The position numbers and the translations under genes were made by a program. Below, in pieces: positions 41,762 through 49,578 of a stretch of 54,422 nucleotides of DNA. This DNA is from a bacterium (GTDB taxonomy: Bacteria; Actinomycetota; Acidimicrobiia; Spongiisociales; Spongiisociaceae). Below the pieces are notes generated by a model that was not told where the DNA came from, did no database searches, and saw only the letters and a program-made list of their open reading frames with translations. The stretch lies in assembly GCA_028821575.1 (NCBI GenBank), contig JAPPFW010000048.1:1-54422 (forward strand), in the 5' to 3' direction. How positions within the stretch are numbered: position 1 is the first letter of the stretch; each line of letters opens with the position of its first letter.

Positions 41762-42160
41762 AGCCCTCACCTGACTATCTACTCCGCCCGGCCGACCGTG
41801 CTCTCAGTGTGTGATCCACTCACCGTTGAACGCTTACCTCGCCCGTGCCCCCTGGGAACTATCGGGTGGCCGACTGGGTACGTTTCCAATAATACGCGGT
41901 CGGAGAGGGCGGGCCGGGACATATGGATTGGCTGGGCCGAACTTTGGAGCGTTGGTCTTCTGGAGGTAAACCCCCAGGTAAACAACCGTTTCGGGAGTGA
42001 TTTCGCCTATGGCGCCGAGTGTGGTTGCGATCGTGGGGCCAAGGATTTTCTTCGCGTTCCGGGTAGTCGGGGACCGTCTCCCAGTGAGTCACGCAACGGT
42101 GGGCCGCGCCAGCGGGTGAGGCAACACACCGGGATGGGAGGGCGGGCGAGGGTGGCACCC

Positions 42161-42189
42161 TTGCAAATCACCGGCCAGAGCCGTATTGT
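42161..42189 (+). promoter_or_regulatory. rpmH operon promoter
   Basis: TTGCAA (42161-42166) and TATTGT (42184-42189) with a 17-bp spacer, about 109 bp before the rpmH ATG. Confidence 0.55.
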
Positions 42190-42297
42190 GGACTGCTGCC
42201 GCGCGATCCCTGAGGGTGGCCCGCAATCGAACCGGTCGTGACCGGCGCTCGCGGGGGTCGCCCCAACCTCTGGGTTCCCCGAGTAGAAGAATTCTCC

Positions 42298-42432
42298 ATG
42301 AAGCGTACTTACCAACCGAACAATCGCCGCAGGAAGCGCAAGCACGGGTTCCGCCGCCGGGCAAGGACCCGTCAGGGACAAGCCATTCTGAAGCGGCGCC
42401 GCAGGAAAGGACGTCGTCGGTTGGCCGCGTGA
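42298..42432 (+). CDS. rpmH: 50S ribosomal protein L34
   Basis: A 44-aa, extremely basic protein beginning [19 protein letters not shown] and ending [11 protein letters not shown], the canonical L34. First gene of the rpmH-rnpA-yidD-yidC-jag operon. ATG 42298 is fixed by the conserved MKRTYQP start; the in-frame codons upstream are not part of L34. Confidence 0.98.
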   Translation: MKRTYQPNNRRRKRKHGFRRRARTRQGQAILKRRRRKGRRRLAA

Positions 42433-42537
42433 CCCGGCCTATCCGCTCGGCACGCTAAACGATGACGACGAAGCGCCATGCGGCGCTGCACCGGCTCCTT
42501 CCCGCTCGCGCGGGGCGGCCGAGTTCGCCGGGTCAGG

Positions 42538-42562
42538 CTCCCGGCGCGGGCAGCGCCGGGAG
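42538..42562 (+). terminator. Hairpin between rpmH and rnpA
   Basis: CTCCCGGCGC (42538-42547) and GCGCCGGGAG (42553-42562) form a perfect 10-bp stem with a 5-base loop. There is no T-run. It may act as an attenuator or 3'-end stabiliser that keeps rpmH mRNA more abundant than rnpA mRNA. Confidence 0.6.
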
Positions 42563-42596
42563 TGGAAGAACGCGGCCCGAGGGTCGGAGGTAGTCC

Positions 42597-42929
42597 GTGT
42601 CCGCCAGCTTGAGCGGCTCGGTCGCCTTCGATCGTGTTCTACGGAGCGGGGTCCGGTGCCGCCGCGGGGGTATTACGGTAATAGGGCTGGAACGCGGGCC
42701 CGGCCCGGCCCGGGTAGGGCTGGTCGTCGGACGTCGGGTGGGCAAGGCGGTGAAACGGAACCGAGTGAAGCGCCGTCTCCGAGCCGGTTTGCGGGAAATC
42801 GGCTTGAAGGATGGTATCGATTACGTTGTGATAGGTAGCTCAGCGGTGGCCGGTATACCGTTTAGTACGTTGCGCGGGTGGCTGCGGGAGGCGGTCGCGG
42901 TGATCGGCTCGGGAAAGGAAGGCACGTGA
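42597..42929 (+). CDS. rnpA: Ribonuclease P protein component
   Basis: A 110-aa protein. LSGSVAFDRVLRSGVRCRRGGITVIGLE is the N-terminal binding cleft and VGLVVGRRVGKAVKRNRVKRRLRAGLRE holds the RNR motif that contacts P RNA. GTG 42597 is used; an in-frame stop lies only two codons upstream, so the usual MLPxxxRL N-terminus is shortened. It overlaps yidD by GTGA. Confidence 0.93.
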   Translation: MSASLSGSVAFDRVLRSGVRCRRGGITVIGLERGPGPARVGLVVGRRVGKAVKRNRVKRRLRAGLREIGLKDGIDYVVIGSSAVAGIPFSTLRGWLREAVAVIGSGKEGT

Positions 42930-43192
42930 AGGAAGTCCGATCATCAGCACGGCTGCCGAGCCCGCTGGCGCTCGTGGGGAGGTCGCTGATCGTGCTGTAC
43001 CAGCACACGGTGGGTCCCATGATCCCGAGTTCGTGTCGCTTCGTGCCGTCGTGCTCGCGCTACGCGCATGAAGCGCTGGGCACCCATGGGTTCTTCACGG
43101 GCACGTGGCTCGCCACCAAGAGAATCGGTCGCTGCCATCCCTTCGCTGGTGGAGGTTTCGATCCGGTTCCCGAGCGTGAGGCCGGATCGTGA
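42926..43192 (+). CDS. yidD: Membrane protein insertion efficiency factor YidD
   Basis: An 88-aa protein with the YidD pattern LYQHTVGPMIPSSCRFVPSCSRYAHEALGTHGFFTGTWLATKRIGRCHPFAGGGFDPVPE and its three conserved Cys. GTG 42926 gives a 4-bp overlap with rnpA, and the stop overlaps yidC by 4 bp. It assists YidC in membrane insertion. Confidence 0.95.
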   Translation: MKEVRSSARLPSPLALVGRSLIVLYQHTVGPMIPSSCRFVPSCSRYAHEALGTHGFFTGTWLATKRIGRCHPFAGGGFDPVPEREAGS

Positions 43193-44028
43193 GCGAACTC
43201 TGGAATGGCCTTCAGGCAGGCCTCGGCGGTGTCCTTTCGTTCTTCTATGACCTTGTACCCAACTATGGTGTAGCTATAATCCTGTTAACCATCGTAGTTA
43301 ATCTATTAGTGTTCCCACTCACGTTGAAGCAGGTGCGTTCAACCCGTGCCATGCAGGAGCTGCAACCCGAGATGGAGCGAATCCGGCGGGAGCTTCAGGG
43401 TGACCAGCAGGCGATGAACGAGAGGGTGATGGAACTCTACAAGCAGCGGGGCGTGAGTCCGTTCGGCTGCTTCCTACCCTTGCTGGTGCAGATGCCCATC
43501 TGGTTTGCGCTGTTCCGGGTTCTGCGAGAGCCCGCGAGCAGCCTGCCGTCCGGGTCGGCGTTGCTTGAGGCGGCGGGAGAGGGAACCCTGCGATTCCTGA
43601 CGATGGATCTGGACCTGGCTCCGTCGGAGGTCGTTTCCACGGAAGGTCTATTCTCACTCACCACCATCCCGTACCTTCTGGTGGTTGGCGTTGTTGTGGC
43701 GACCGGGTTCCTGCAGCAGAAGCTGCTCAGTCCCCCGGGCCAGGCTCAGAGTACGAACCCTCAGGCCGAGACCATTCAGAGGGTTACGAAGATCCTGCCG
43801 CTGGTGTTCGGTGCGATTTCCTATGTATGGCCGTCGGGTTTGAATCTCTACTTCGCAACCAGCAACGTGTTTCGCACTGCCCAGCAGTTGCTCATATTCA
43901 AGATCGATGGCAGGCCGGGTACGACGAGCGGTGATGTAGGGCCAGCCCCGGAGCCGCCAGAAGACGGCAGCAAGCCGTCGAAACCCCAGGGCTCGCGGAA
44001 GAAGCGGCGCCGACGGAGGAGAAGGTAA
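43189..44028 (+). CDS. yidC: Membrane protein insertase YidC/Oxa1
   Basis: A 279-aa Gram-positive-type YidC without the large periplasmic domain. It has the conserved core: VAIILLTIVVNLLVFPLTLKQVRSTRAMQELQPEMERIRREL, GCFLPLLVQMPIWFALFRVLRE, and the final helices ILPLVFGAISYVWPSGLNLYFATSNVFRTAQQ. The C-terminal tail (SRKKRRRRRRR) is very basic and may contact ribosomes. The initiator is GTG. No lipoprotein signal is present, unlike spore-former paralogues. Confidence 0.95.
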   Translation: MSELWNGLQAGLGGVLSFFYDLVPNYGVAIILLTIVVNLLVFPLTLKQVRSTRAMQELQPEMERIRRELQGDQQAMNERVMELYKQRGVSPFGCFLPLLVQMPIWFALFRVLREPASSLPSGSALLEAAGEGTLRFLTMDLDLAPSEVVSTEGLFSLTTIPYLLVVGVVVATGFLQQKLLSPPGQAQSTNPQAETIQRVTKILPLVFGAISYVWPSGLNLYFATSNVFRTAQQLLIFKIDGRPGTTSGDVGPAPEPPEDGSKPSKPQGSRKKRRRRRRR

Positions 44029-44034
44029 GGAAAG

Positions 44035-44922
44035 ATGGTCGAGTGGGTCGAGGTAAAGGGCGTATCGGTCGAGGTTGCGGTCAAGGCGGCGCTGGAAGAA
44101 CTCGGGATAGAAGACGAGTCACGCGCCGAGGTGAAAGTGTTGCAGGAGCCGCAGCGCGGCTTCCTCGGAATCGGGCGGCAGGACGCGATAGTGCGGGTGA
44201 AGCCGGGCAGGAAGCGGAAACGCTCCCGTAAGGGCTCGCGGTCCGCAAGGAAGCGCCCGTCCGGGCAATCGACTCCGAAGAAGAAGCACCCGCCTCATAA
44301 GAAGTCCGGCGGCAAGCCAACGCCCAAGGCCAAGAAGCCTGCCGGTGGCCGTGAACAGAGCAAGGCGCGCGGTGGTCGGCGATCGGGGCCAGGGCGTAAG
44401 GCAGGCGGCGATCGAGTTGCGGAAAGAGAGGTCGAGACCGTGGTTGGCGATGAGCGGACGGCACAGGTCGTAGGAGATGAGCAGGCCGCTGTGGTGAAGG
44501 ACTTTCTCAGTGGGTTGCTGAAGGAGTTCGGACTAGAAGGGCAAGTGGAGACGCGGTTCGATGGCCGGATCCTGCACGCCAATGTCATCGGCGACCAGAC
44601 AGAAGCCCTCATAGGTCCCAAAGCGTCTGTCATGCAGGCGGTTCATGAGTTGACCAAGACGGTGGTCCAGCGCCGCACAGCGAGGAACTGCCGGTTGCGG
44701 CTCGACATCGCGGGTTACGGGGAGAGGCGGCGGCGGGCCCTTGCGATCTACGCCGGTCAACTAGCCGAGCAGGTTCTTGGCGAGGGCGGGGAAATCATGC
44801 TGGAGCCGATGAACGCGGCTGATCGCAAGGTGGTCCACGACGCGGTCGCCGGAGTTGAGGGCGTCAGGTCCTACTCGGAGGGGGTCGAGCCGCGCCGTTC
44901 GGTGGTCATCTCGCTGGAGTAG
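44035..44922 (+). CDS. jag: RNA-binding protein Jag / KhpB
   Basis: A 295-aa protein. The Jag-N domain (1-55) has VEVKGVSVEVAVKAALEELGIEDESRAEVKVLQEPQRGFLGIGRQDAIVRVK, then a long Lys/Arg/Gly/Pro-rich linker (58-130), a KH domain with LIGPKASVMQAVHELTKTVVQRR (near 185-205) and an R3H domain with LEPMNAADRKVVHDAVAGVEGVRSYSEGVEPRRSVVI. It binds RNA with KhpA and affects cell-envelope genes. Last gene of the rpmH operon, ended by a strong hairpin. rsmG does not follow. Confidence 0.93.
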   Translation: MVEWVEVKGVSVEVAVKAALEELGIEDESRAEVKVLQEPQRGFLGIGRQDAIVRVKPGRKRKRSRKGSRSARKRPSGQSTPKKKHPPHKKSGGKPTPKAKKPAGGREQSKARGGRRSGPGRKAGGDRVAEREVETVVGDERTAQVVGDEQAAVVKDFLSGLLKEFGLEGQVETRFDGRILHANVIGDQTEALIGPKASVMQAVHELTKTVVQRRTARNCRLRLDIAGYGERRRRALAIYAGQLAEQVLGEGGEIMLEPMNAADRKVVHDAVAGVEGVRSYSEGVEPRRSVVISLE

Positions 44923-44924
44923 CT

Positions 44925-44952
44925 AGCAGGACGGGTAGGGACCCGTCCTGCT
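44925..44952 (+). terminator. Terminator of the rpmH-jag operon
   Basis: AGCAGGACGGGT (44925-44936) pairs perfectly with ACCCGTCCTGCT (44941-44952) over a 4-base loop, 3 bp after the jag stop. There is no T-tract, the form common in Actinobacteria. A second small stem (TGTAG/CTACA) follows. Confidence 0.8.
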
Positions 44953-44984
44953 GTAGGTGCTCTACACCTGATCTAGAGGTTTGA

Positions 44985-45000
44985 GGTTTCACGTGAAACC
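44985..45000. promoter_or_regulatory. parS: parS centromere site
   Basis: GGTTTCACGTGAAACC is a perfect 16-bp palindrome, equal to the parS consensus TGTTTCACGTGAAACA except the two outermost bases. It lies 63 bp before parA, near the origin. ParB should load here and spread; it can also influence the parA promoter (TATTAT at 45048-45053). Confidence 0.9.
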
Positions 45001-45062
45001 TCCGAGGGTCGGTTGGGACGGTCCGCTGCACCGGGACCCCGCACCGGTATTATGGCGACGGT

Positions 45063-45869
45063 ATGGTCGCAACGACAGAGCAACTCGGGTCGGAGGACGC
45101 TCGGGTAGTTGCTGTCGCCAACCAGAAGGGCGGCGTCGGGAAGACGACCTCCGCCACGAACCTGGGCGCGGCTCTCGCTCTCCAGGGCGAGAAGGTACTG
45201 CTTGTCGATTTCGATCCACAGGCCAACGCCAGCGCTGGCTTGGGCGTGCCCGTGTTCGAAGTCAAGAAGTCCATCTACGACGTGCTGGTCGGCGGCAAGG
45301 CCCTTCTGGATGTGGCGATTCCTACCGCTGTGCGAGGTCTGTCGATCGCCCCTGCGAACATCGACCTGGCAGGCGCCGAACTCGAGTTGGTGGCGATGCT
45401 CAGCAGGGAGATGCGATTGGCCAACGGTCTCCGTCCCGCCCTGGGAGCCTTCGACTTCGTATTGATCGACTGCCCACCGAGCCTGGGGCTACTCACGGTT
45501 AACGCCCTGGCGGCGGCAGACGAGGTGCTGATCCCGGTTCAGTGCGAATACTATGCACTCGAGGGCCTCGGTCAACTAATGCAGAACATCGACCGCGTTC
45601 GTAACAGCTTGAATCCCCGGCTGCATATCGGTGGTGTGCTGCTCACCATGTTCGATGGCCGGACGCGGCTGTCGAGCGACGTGGCAACACAGATCAGGGA
45701 CTACTTCGGGGATGCTGCGTACCGGACCGTCGTCCCCCGATCCGTAAGACTGTCCGAGGCCCCCTCTTACGGCGAGCCCATCGAGCTCTATGACTCCATG
45801 AGCGCGGGAGCCGTGGCTTACAGGTACGTGGCAAAGGAATTCCGTCAACGGCATCTACGGCAGGAGTGA
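45063..45869 (+). CDS. parA: Chromosome partitioning ATPase ParA (Soj)
   Basis: A 268-aa deviant Walker ATPase with KGGVGKTT at 22-29 (VAVANQKGGVGKTTSATNLGAAL), VLLVDFDPQANAS, and FVLIDCPPSLG. ATP-dependent dimers on the nucleoid move ParB-parS. The N-terminal 15 residues are not conserved. It lies 3 bp before parB. A candidate -10 TATTAT ends 9 bp before the ATG, so the mRNA may be leaderless. Confidence 0.96.
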   Translation: MVATTEQLGSEDARVVAVANQKGGVGKTTSATNLGAALALQGEKVLLVDFDPQANASAGLGVPVFEVKKSIYDVLVGGKALLDVAIPTAVRGLSIAPANIDLAGAELELVAMLSREMRLANGLRPALGAFDFVLIDCPPSLGLLTVNALAAADEVLIPVQCEYYALEGLGQLMQNIDRVRNSLNPRLHIGGVLLTMFDGRTRLSSDVATQIRDYFGDAAYRTVVPRSVRLSEAPSYGEPIELYDSMSAGAVAYRYVAKEFRQRHLRQE

Positions 45870-45872
45870 ACC

Positions 45873-46721
45873 ATGGCAACTCGACGTTCCGGACTGGGCA
45901 AGGGCCTAGAGGCCCTGATCCCGCTGAGCAGGGTGGGCAATCTCCAGAGTATCTCCGTGGGGCGGCTACGCCCGAACCCGAATCAGCCCAGGAAGTCCTT
46001 CGATCCGGGGGCGATGGAGGCCCTGACCGCGTCCATCCGAAGCGTCGGGCTCCTGCAACCGGTGGTCGTCCGGCCCGAGGGGCTTGACTACGTGCTGATC
46101 GCTGGCGAGAGGAGGTGGCGGGCTGCTCGGGAAGCGGGGCTGGAGGAGATCCCGGCATTGATCCGGCAAACCGACGAGATGGGATCCCTCACCGAGGCGC
46201 TGATCGAGAACCTCCAGCGGGAGGACCTGACTCCGCTGGAGGCGGCGGCGGCGTTCCAGCAACTGGAAGAAGACTTCGGGATGACCCATGCGGAGATCGG
46301 AGAGCGTGTGGGGCGTAGCAGGTCGGCGGTTTCCAACACTCTGCGGCTGCTGAACCTGAGCGCTCCCATACAGCAGGCGTTGGAGGCCGGCGACCTGTCG
46401 GCGGGCCACGCGCGGGCACTGCTGGGGGTGGAGGATCCGGCCCTGGCGGAGCATCTCGCCGAGCGAACGGTGGCCGAGGGATGGTCTGTCCGTCGGCTCG
46501 AGGAGGCGGTCCGGGCGGGGAGGCCGGCGGAGGACAAGCAGCCGCCCGGAAGGGAAGTCACGCCGCGACCCGCCGCGATCATCGAACTGGAACACCGCCT
46601 GGCTGAGCAACTGGGTACGAATGTCCGTATCAACTACCGGAACAACAGGGGTCAGGTCGTCCTGAGGTTTGCCGGACTCGACCAACTGGAGCAGATCTAC
46701 CGGAGGTTCTTCACTTCCTGA
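45873..46721 (+). CDS. parB: Chromosome partitioning protein ParB (Spo0J)
   Basis: A 282-aa CTPase and DNA clamp. GLGKGLEALIP at the N-terminus contacts ParA; the CTP-binding motif is AGERRWRAAREAGLEEIPALIR; TEALIENLQREDLTPLEAA is the box II region; the HTH that reads parS is MTHAEIGERVGRSRSAVSNTLRLLNL; the C-terminal dimer domain ends VVLRFAGLDQLEQIYRRFF. A 6-bp palindrome (CGGACC/GGTCCG, 46746-46759) 25 bp after the stop could be a terminator. Confidence 0.96.
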   Translation: MATRRSGLGKGLEALIPLSRVGNLQSISVGRLRPNPNQPRKSFDPGAMEALTASIRSVGLLQPVVVRPEGLDYVLIAGERRWRAAREAGLEEIPALIRQTDEMGSLTEALIENLQREDLTPLEAAAAFQQLEEDFGMTHAEIGERVGRSRSAVSNTLRLLNLSAPIQQALEAGDLSAGHARALLGVEDPALAEHLAERTVAEGWSVRRLEEAVRAGRPAEDKQPPGREVTPRPAAIIELEHRLAEQLGTNVRINYRNNRGQVVLRFAGLDQLEQIYRRFFTS

Positions 46722-46787
46722 AGCCGGGGGCGACCGCACATCGCGCGGACCGAGGTCCGGAAATGACCCGAACCGGCCGCCAACGAC

Positions 46788-46815
46788 CTATCCCCGACTA
46801 CCTATCTCCGACTAC
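46788..46815. repeat. Heptamer-based 14-bp tandem duplication
   Basis: Two 14-bp units (CTATCCC+CGACTAC and CTATCTC+CGACTAC) with one mismatch, followed by CGAGTAG, between convergent parB and trxA. On the minus strand this is a run of GTAGTCG/GAGATAG heptamers downstream of trxA. Related in period to the other 7-bp repeats of this window. Confidence 0.7.
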
Positions 46816-46841
46816 CGAGTAGAACCAAGCACGCAGAGCTC

Positions 46842-47165
46842 TCAGTTTATCCACTCGGTCAGTTGTGCGAGAAGGGCCGCCTTCGGCCGGGCTCCGACGA
46901 TCCGCTTCTTCTCGACCCCGTCCTGGAACACCACCATGGTGGGGATACTCATCACATCGTAGGAGAAGGGTGTCTGCTGGTTCTCGTCGATGTTCAGCTT
47001 GGCGACGGTTATCTTGTCACCGTGCTCGGCCGCGATCTCGGCGAGCACGGGCGCCACCAGCCGGCACGGCCCGCACCACTCGGCCCAGAAGTCGACGAGT
47101 ACCGGCTTGCTACCGGCGACTGCCTGGGCAAAGGTCGTATCGGTGAGGGTCAAGAGATCTGCCAT
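46842..47165 (-). CDS. trxA: Thioredoxin
   Basis: A 107-aa thioredoxin with active site VDFWAEWCGPCRLVAPVL (about residue 30) and cis-Pro in MSIPTMVVFQDG. ATG 47165 gives the normal length; sixteen in-frame codons upstream are not conserved. It is reduced by the TrxB encoded 102 bp upstream on the same strand. Confidence 0.96.
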   Translation of the reverse strand: MADLLTLTDTTFAQAVAGSKPVLVDFWAEWCGPCRLVAPVLAEIAAEHGDKITVAKLNIDENQQTPFSYDVMSIPTMVVFQDGVEKKRIVGARPKAALLAQLTEWIN

Positions 47166-47267
47166 TGTTCGATTCCTTCCTGGCTTATAGACTATTACGT
47201 TGGTCAACACACGATACCGGAGTAACCGTCGGCATCTTGCTTGGGGCTTCCCCGGGGGCGGGCCACC

Positions 47268-48209
47268 TCATGCGCCAGATGGGGCGCCGGCGTGCTGTGA
47301 CTCCAGCCACCGTTCGGCGTCGATCGCGGCTGCGCAGCCGGTACCGGCCGCGGTTACGGCCTGACGGTACACGGTGTCGGCTACGTCGCCCGAAGCGAAG
47401 ACCCCGTCGACGCTGGTACCTGTCCCGGGCCCCCGCACGAGGACGTATCCCTGGGCGTCGAGGTCGAGTTGGCCCTTGAAGAGGCCCGTGCTGGGATCGT
47501 GACCTATGGCGATGAAGACGCCGTCCGTCGGGTGCTCCCGCGTACGACCGGTGCGCACATCTCGAAGCATGACCCCGGTGACGCTATCGCGGCCCAGGAT
47601 CTCCTCGACCGTCGTATCCCACAGAACGTCGATCTTGTCGTTGGAGAGTGCGCGGTTCGCCATGATCCGCGAGGCGCGGAACTGGTCACGGCGGTGGACG
47701 ATCGTGACCCGGGAGGCGAATTTGGTGAGGAATAGCGACTCCTCCATGGCCGAGTCCCCACCGCCGACCACGAGGATATCCTTGCCGCGGAAGAAGAACC
47801 CGTCGCAGGTCGCGCAGGCCGAGACGCCACGACCGACGAGCCGTTCCTCGCCGGGTATGCCGAGGAAGCGGGCAGTGGCGCCCGTGGCGATGATGACGGA
47901 CTGGGCCAGGTGGCGCTCATCGCCCGCGTACACCTCGAACGGGCGGCGGGAAAAGTCGACCGACGTCACGTCGGCGGTTACGAGGCGGGCGCCGAAGCGG
48001 GCAGCCTGCTTGCGGAACAGGTCCATGAGTTCGGGACCCATTATCCCGTCCGGGAACCCGGGATAGTTCTCGACGTCTGTGGTGATCATCAACTGGCCGC
48101 CGGCCTGGGTTCCCTCGAATACCAACGGCCGGAGATCGGCCCTCGCCGCGTAGAGCGCCGCGGTCAGGCCGGCCGGACCCGACCCGATGACTATTACGTT
48201 CTCAGCCAC
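47268..48209 (-). CDS. trxB: Thioredoxin reductase (NADPH)
   Basis: A 313-aa low-Mr flavoenzyme: N-terminal FAD motif [19 protein letters not shown], redox-active CATC in [21 protein letters not shown] motif [12 protein letters not shown] and [10 protein letters not shown]-terminal FAD motif [13 protein letters not shown] start at 48209 overlaps the small membrane protein gene upstream by 8 bp, so this pair is co-transcribed. Mycobacteria have the same trxB-trxA order near sigM. Confidence 0.96.
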   Translation of the reverse strand: MAENVIVIGSGPAGLTAALYAARADLRPLVFEGTQAGGQLMITTDVENYPGFPDGIMGPELMDLFRKQAARFGARLVTADVTSVDFSRRPFEVYAGDERHLAQSVIIATGATARFLGIPGEERLVGRGVSACATCDGFFFRGKDILVVGGGDSAMEESLFLTKFASRVTIVHRRDQFRASRIMANRALSNDKIDVLWDTTVEEILGRDSVTGVMLRDVRTGRTREHPTDGVFIAIGHDPSTGLFKGQLDLDAQGYVLVRGPGTGTSVDGVFASGDVADTVYRQAVTAAGTGCAAAIDAERWLESQHAGAPSGA

Positions 48210-48495
48210 TCGACTCCTCTGGTGCGGGCGTACGTCTCCTCCAGGTCAACCATCCGGCCACCAGAAACAATCCACCGAGAATCGCGTAGGCCGCCGTAGT
48301 GCCCACGCCCACGGCCAAAAGCCTGAAGATGCCCATACAAGCAAGCACCAGAGCAGCCACAATTAGCAGCACGACCCCCATCCCGAGGGCTGTGAAGGTG
48401 ATCGCAGTGGCCAACCGCTCCACGGTAAGCGCCCGAACCCTGCGGGCGATCCCTTCGACGAGGTCGGCAAAGCGAGCGGAGTAGCTCTGGTTCAC
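48202..48495 (-). CDS. Small membrane protein (phage-holin/DUF-type), 97 aa
   Basis: A 97-aa protein with two membrane helices ([26 protein letters not shown] and [21 protein letters not shown]), an N-terminal amphipathic part ([21 protein letters not shown]) and a basic RRRT segment. The pattern resembles small actinobacterial membrane proteins of unknown role. Its stop overlaps trxB by 8 bp; it is 42 bp after the anti-sigma gene. No function is proposed. Confidence 0.75.
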   Translation of the reverse strand: MNQSYSARFADLVEGIARRVRALTVERLATAITFTALGMGVVLLIVAALVLACMGIFRLLAVGVGTTAAYAILGGLFLVAGWLTWRRRTPAPEESSG

Positions 48496-48537
48496 GGCTT
48501 CAGAATAGCTGGCTGGGGGAGTACCACCGGCCCCGGA

Positions 48538-49578
48538 TCACCCCGTGCTGAAGTCGACGGGGCGGCACTCCGGATAAACGAACAGGAGGATTAGGGCAGC
48601 CTCCTCGGCGTCGCCTTCCTGCGAGCCCGAGGGGCCCGGCTCGATGCGGTAGGCCTCCCCCGCCTCACCGTCCACGAGTCCGTACCCGAAGAAGGATACG
48701 CTGTCGTCCTGGCCGGCCGCGGTGGCCACGTACTCCCAGCACACCAGTCCCCGCGCGACGGCCCTATCGGCCAGCCGGGCCACCGGCACAGCCGGCTCCG
48801 CGCCTTCGGCGATGACGGCATCCGTGAATAGGAGAGCCTCGTCCCGCCGGTCGGTCGAGAACGCGAAGGCGAGGTCGGGCTCGCGCTCAGCCGAGAAGGG
48901 CTCCGTGGTGTCCGTCACCCGGGTCAAGACCTCCGTGGTCGTTGTCGGCGCGTAGTCGGCTGCCGCCTCTTCCGCAAGGGCCTCAGGCTCGTCCATTGCG
49001 GCCTCTGCTTCTTCAAGGGCGGCCGCTGCCTCGGCGGCCGGGGCCGCTTCCGCCTGCGCTTCCTCAAGCATCGCCTCCTCTTCCATTGCGGCCGTCGTGG
49101 TCGCTTCGACATCGGGGGCCGCTAGCGCGGATGCCGTGGTAGTCGGCGCGGCGGTGGTCGGCGCGGCCTCGGGGGCGGCCGCTGCTGCTGTGGTGGCAGC
49201 AGGCTCGTCCTCGCTCATTCGGCCGCCGGTCAGGTTCACCGCGATTGCTATCACGGCGACCAACGAAGCGGCCGTTGCCAGGGCGGGCAGCGCTCTGGCG
49301 AACCACTGCCTGGGTCGGCGTGGTGATCGGGCTGGATGAACATGGCCGGGATCCAGGCCGAGTTCCCGGCGAACAGCAGAGCGCAGCCGGCGGCCCTCCT
49401 CGGGACTCATGGCCGGCCGCCGGAGTTCGCCGAGTGCAGCGAGCGCGGCCCGCTGGGCCGCCAGTTCGGCGCGCGCCTCGGGATCCAGTTGCGACTCGAT
49501 CCGCGCGGCCTCCTCGGGCGGCATCTCCCCGCCCGCTAAGGCGATGATGAGTTCCATATCGGGGTGATGATCAACCAT
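48538..49578 (-). CDS. Anti-sigma factor, transmembrane, zinc-motif-less
   Basis: A 346-aa protein. The N-terminal anti-sigma-like domain (MVDHHPDMELIIALAGGEMPPEEAARIESQLDPEARAELAAQRAAL) looks like the zinc-type ASD but lacks the HxxxCxxC motif. One membrane helix (LPALATAASLVAVIAIAVNLTGG, about 92-114) is followed by a 100-residue Ala/Glu/Thr-rich low-complexity stretch and an extracytoplasmic domain with two Cys (LVCWEYV, YPECRPVDF). It overlaps the sigma gene by 8 bp (17 if GTG 49587 is the start). Corresponds in position to RsmA next to sigM in mycobacteria. Confidence 0.82.
   Translation of the reverse strand: MVDHHPDMELIIALAGGEMPPEEAARIESQLDPEARAELAAQRAALAALGELRRPAMSPEEGRRLRSAVRRELGLDPGHVHPARSPRRPRQWFARALPALATAASLVAVIAIAVNLTGGRMSEDEPAATTAAAAAPEAAPTTAAPTTTASALAAPDVEATTTAAMEEEAMLEEAQAEAAPAAEAAAALEEAEAAMDEPEALAEEAAADYAPTTTTEVLTRVTDTTEPFSAEREPDLAFAFSTDRRDEALLFTDAVIAEGAEPAVPVARLADRAVARGLVCWEYVATAAGQDDSVSFFGYGLVDGEAGEAYRIEPGPSGSQEGDAEEAALILLFVYPECRPVDFSTG

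Larger units (their letters stand above)
41694..42297. other. Candidate oriC: dnaA-rpmH divergent region
   Basis: 604 bp without a gene. Two perfect DnaA boxes face each other near dnaA (41730-41738 and 41753-41761), with a degenerate ATATCCACG between them; a degenerate TATGGATTG is near 41922. A+T-rich segments occur at about 41728-41782 and 41885-41894. The rpmH promoter is at the right end. Transcription diverges here, as at a replication origin. With the boxes in the dnaA-dnaN gap, the origin may be bipartite. Confidence 0.7.

Noticed and set aside
44058..44424. Lys/Arg-rich stretch in jag as a frameshift
   Set aside because: The frame is continuous from the Jag-N domain through KH and R3H; basic linkers are usual in actinobacterial Jag.
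44981..45502. A plus-strand frame starting TTG over parS (RFHVKPPRVGWDG...) that looks at first like a gidB/rsmG N-terminus
   Set aside because: No RsmG methyltransferase motif follows; the frame runs through parA out of phase and its content is that of a shadow of parA.
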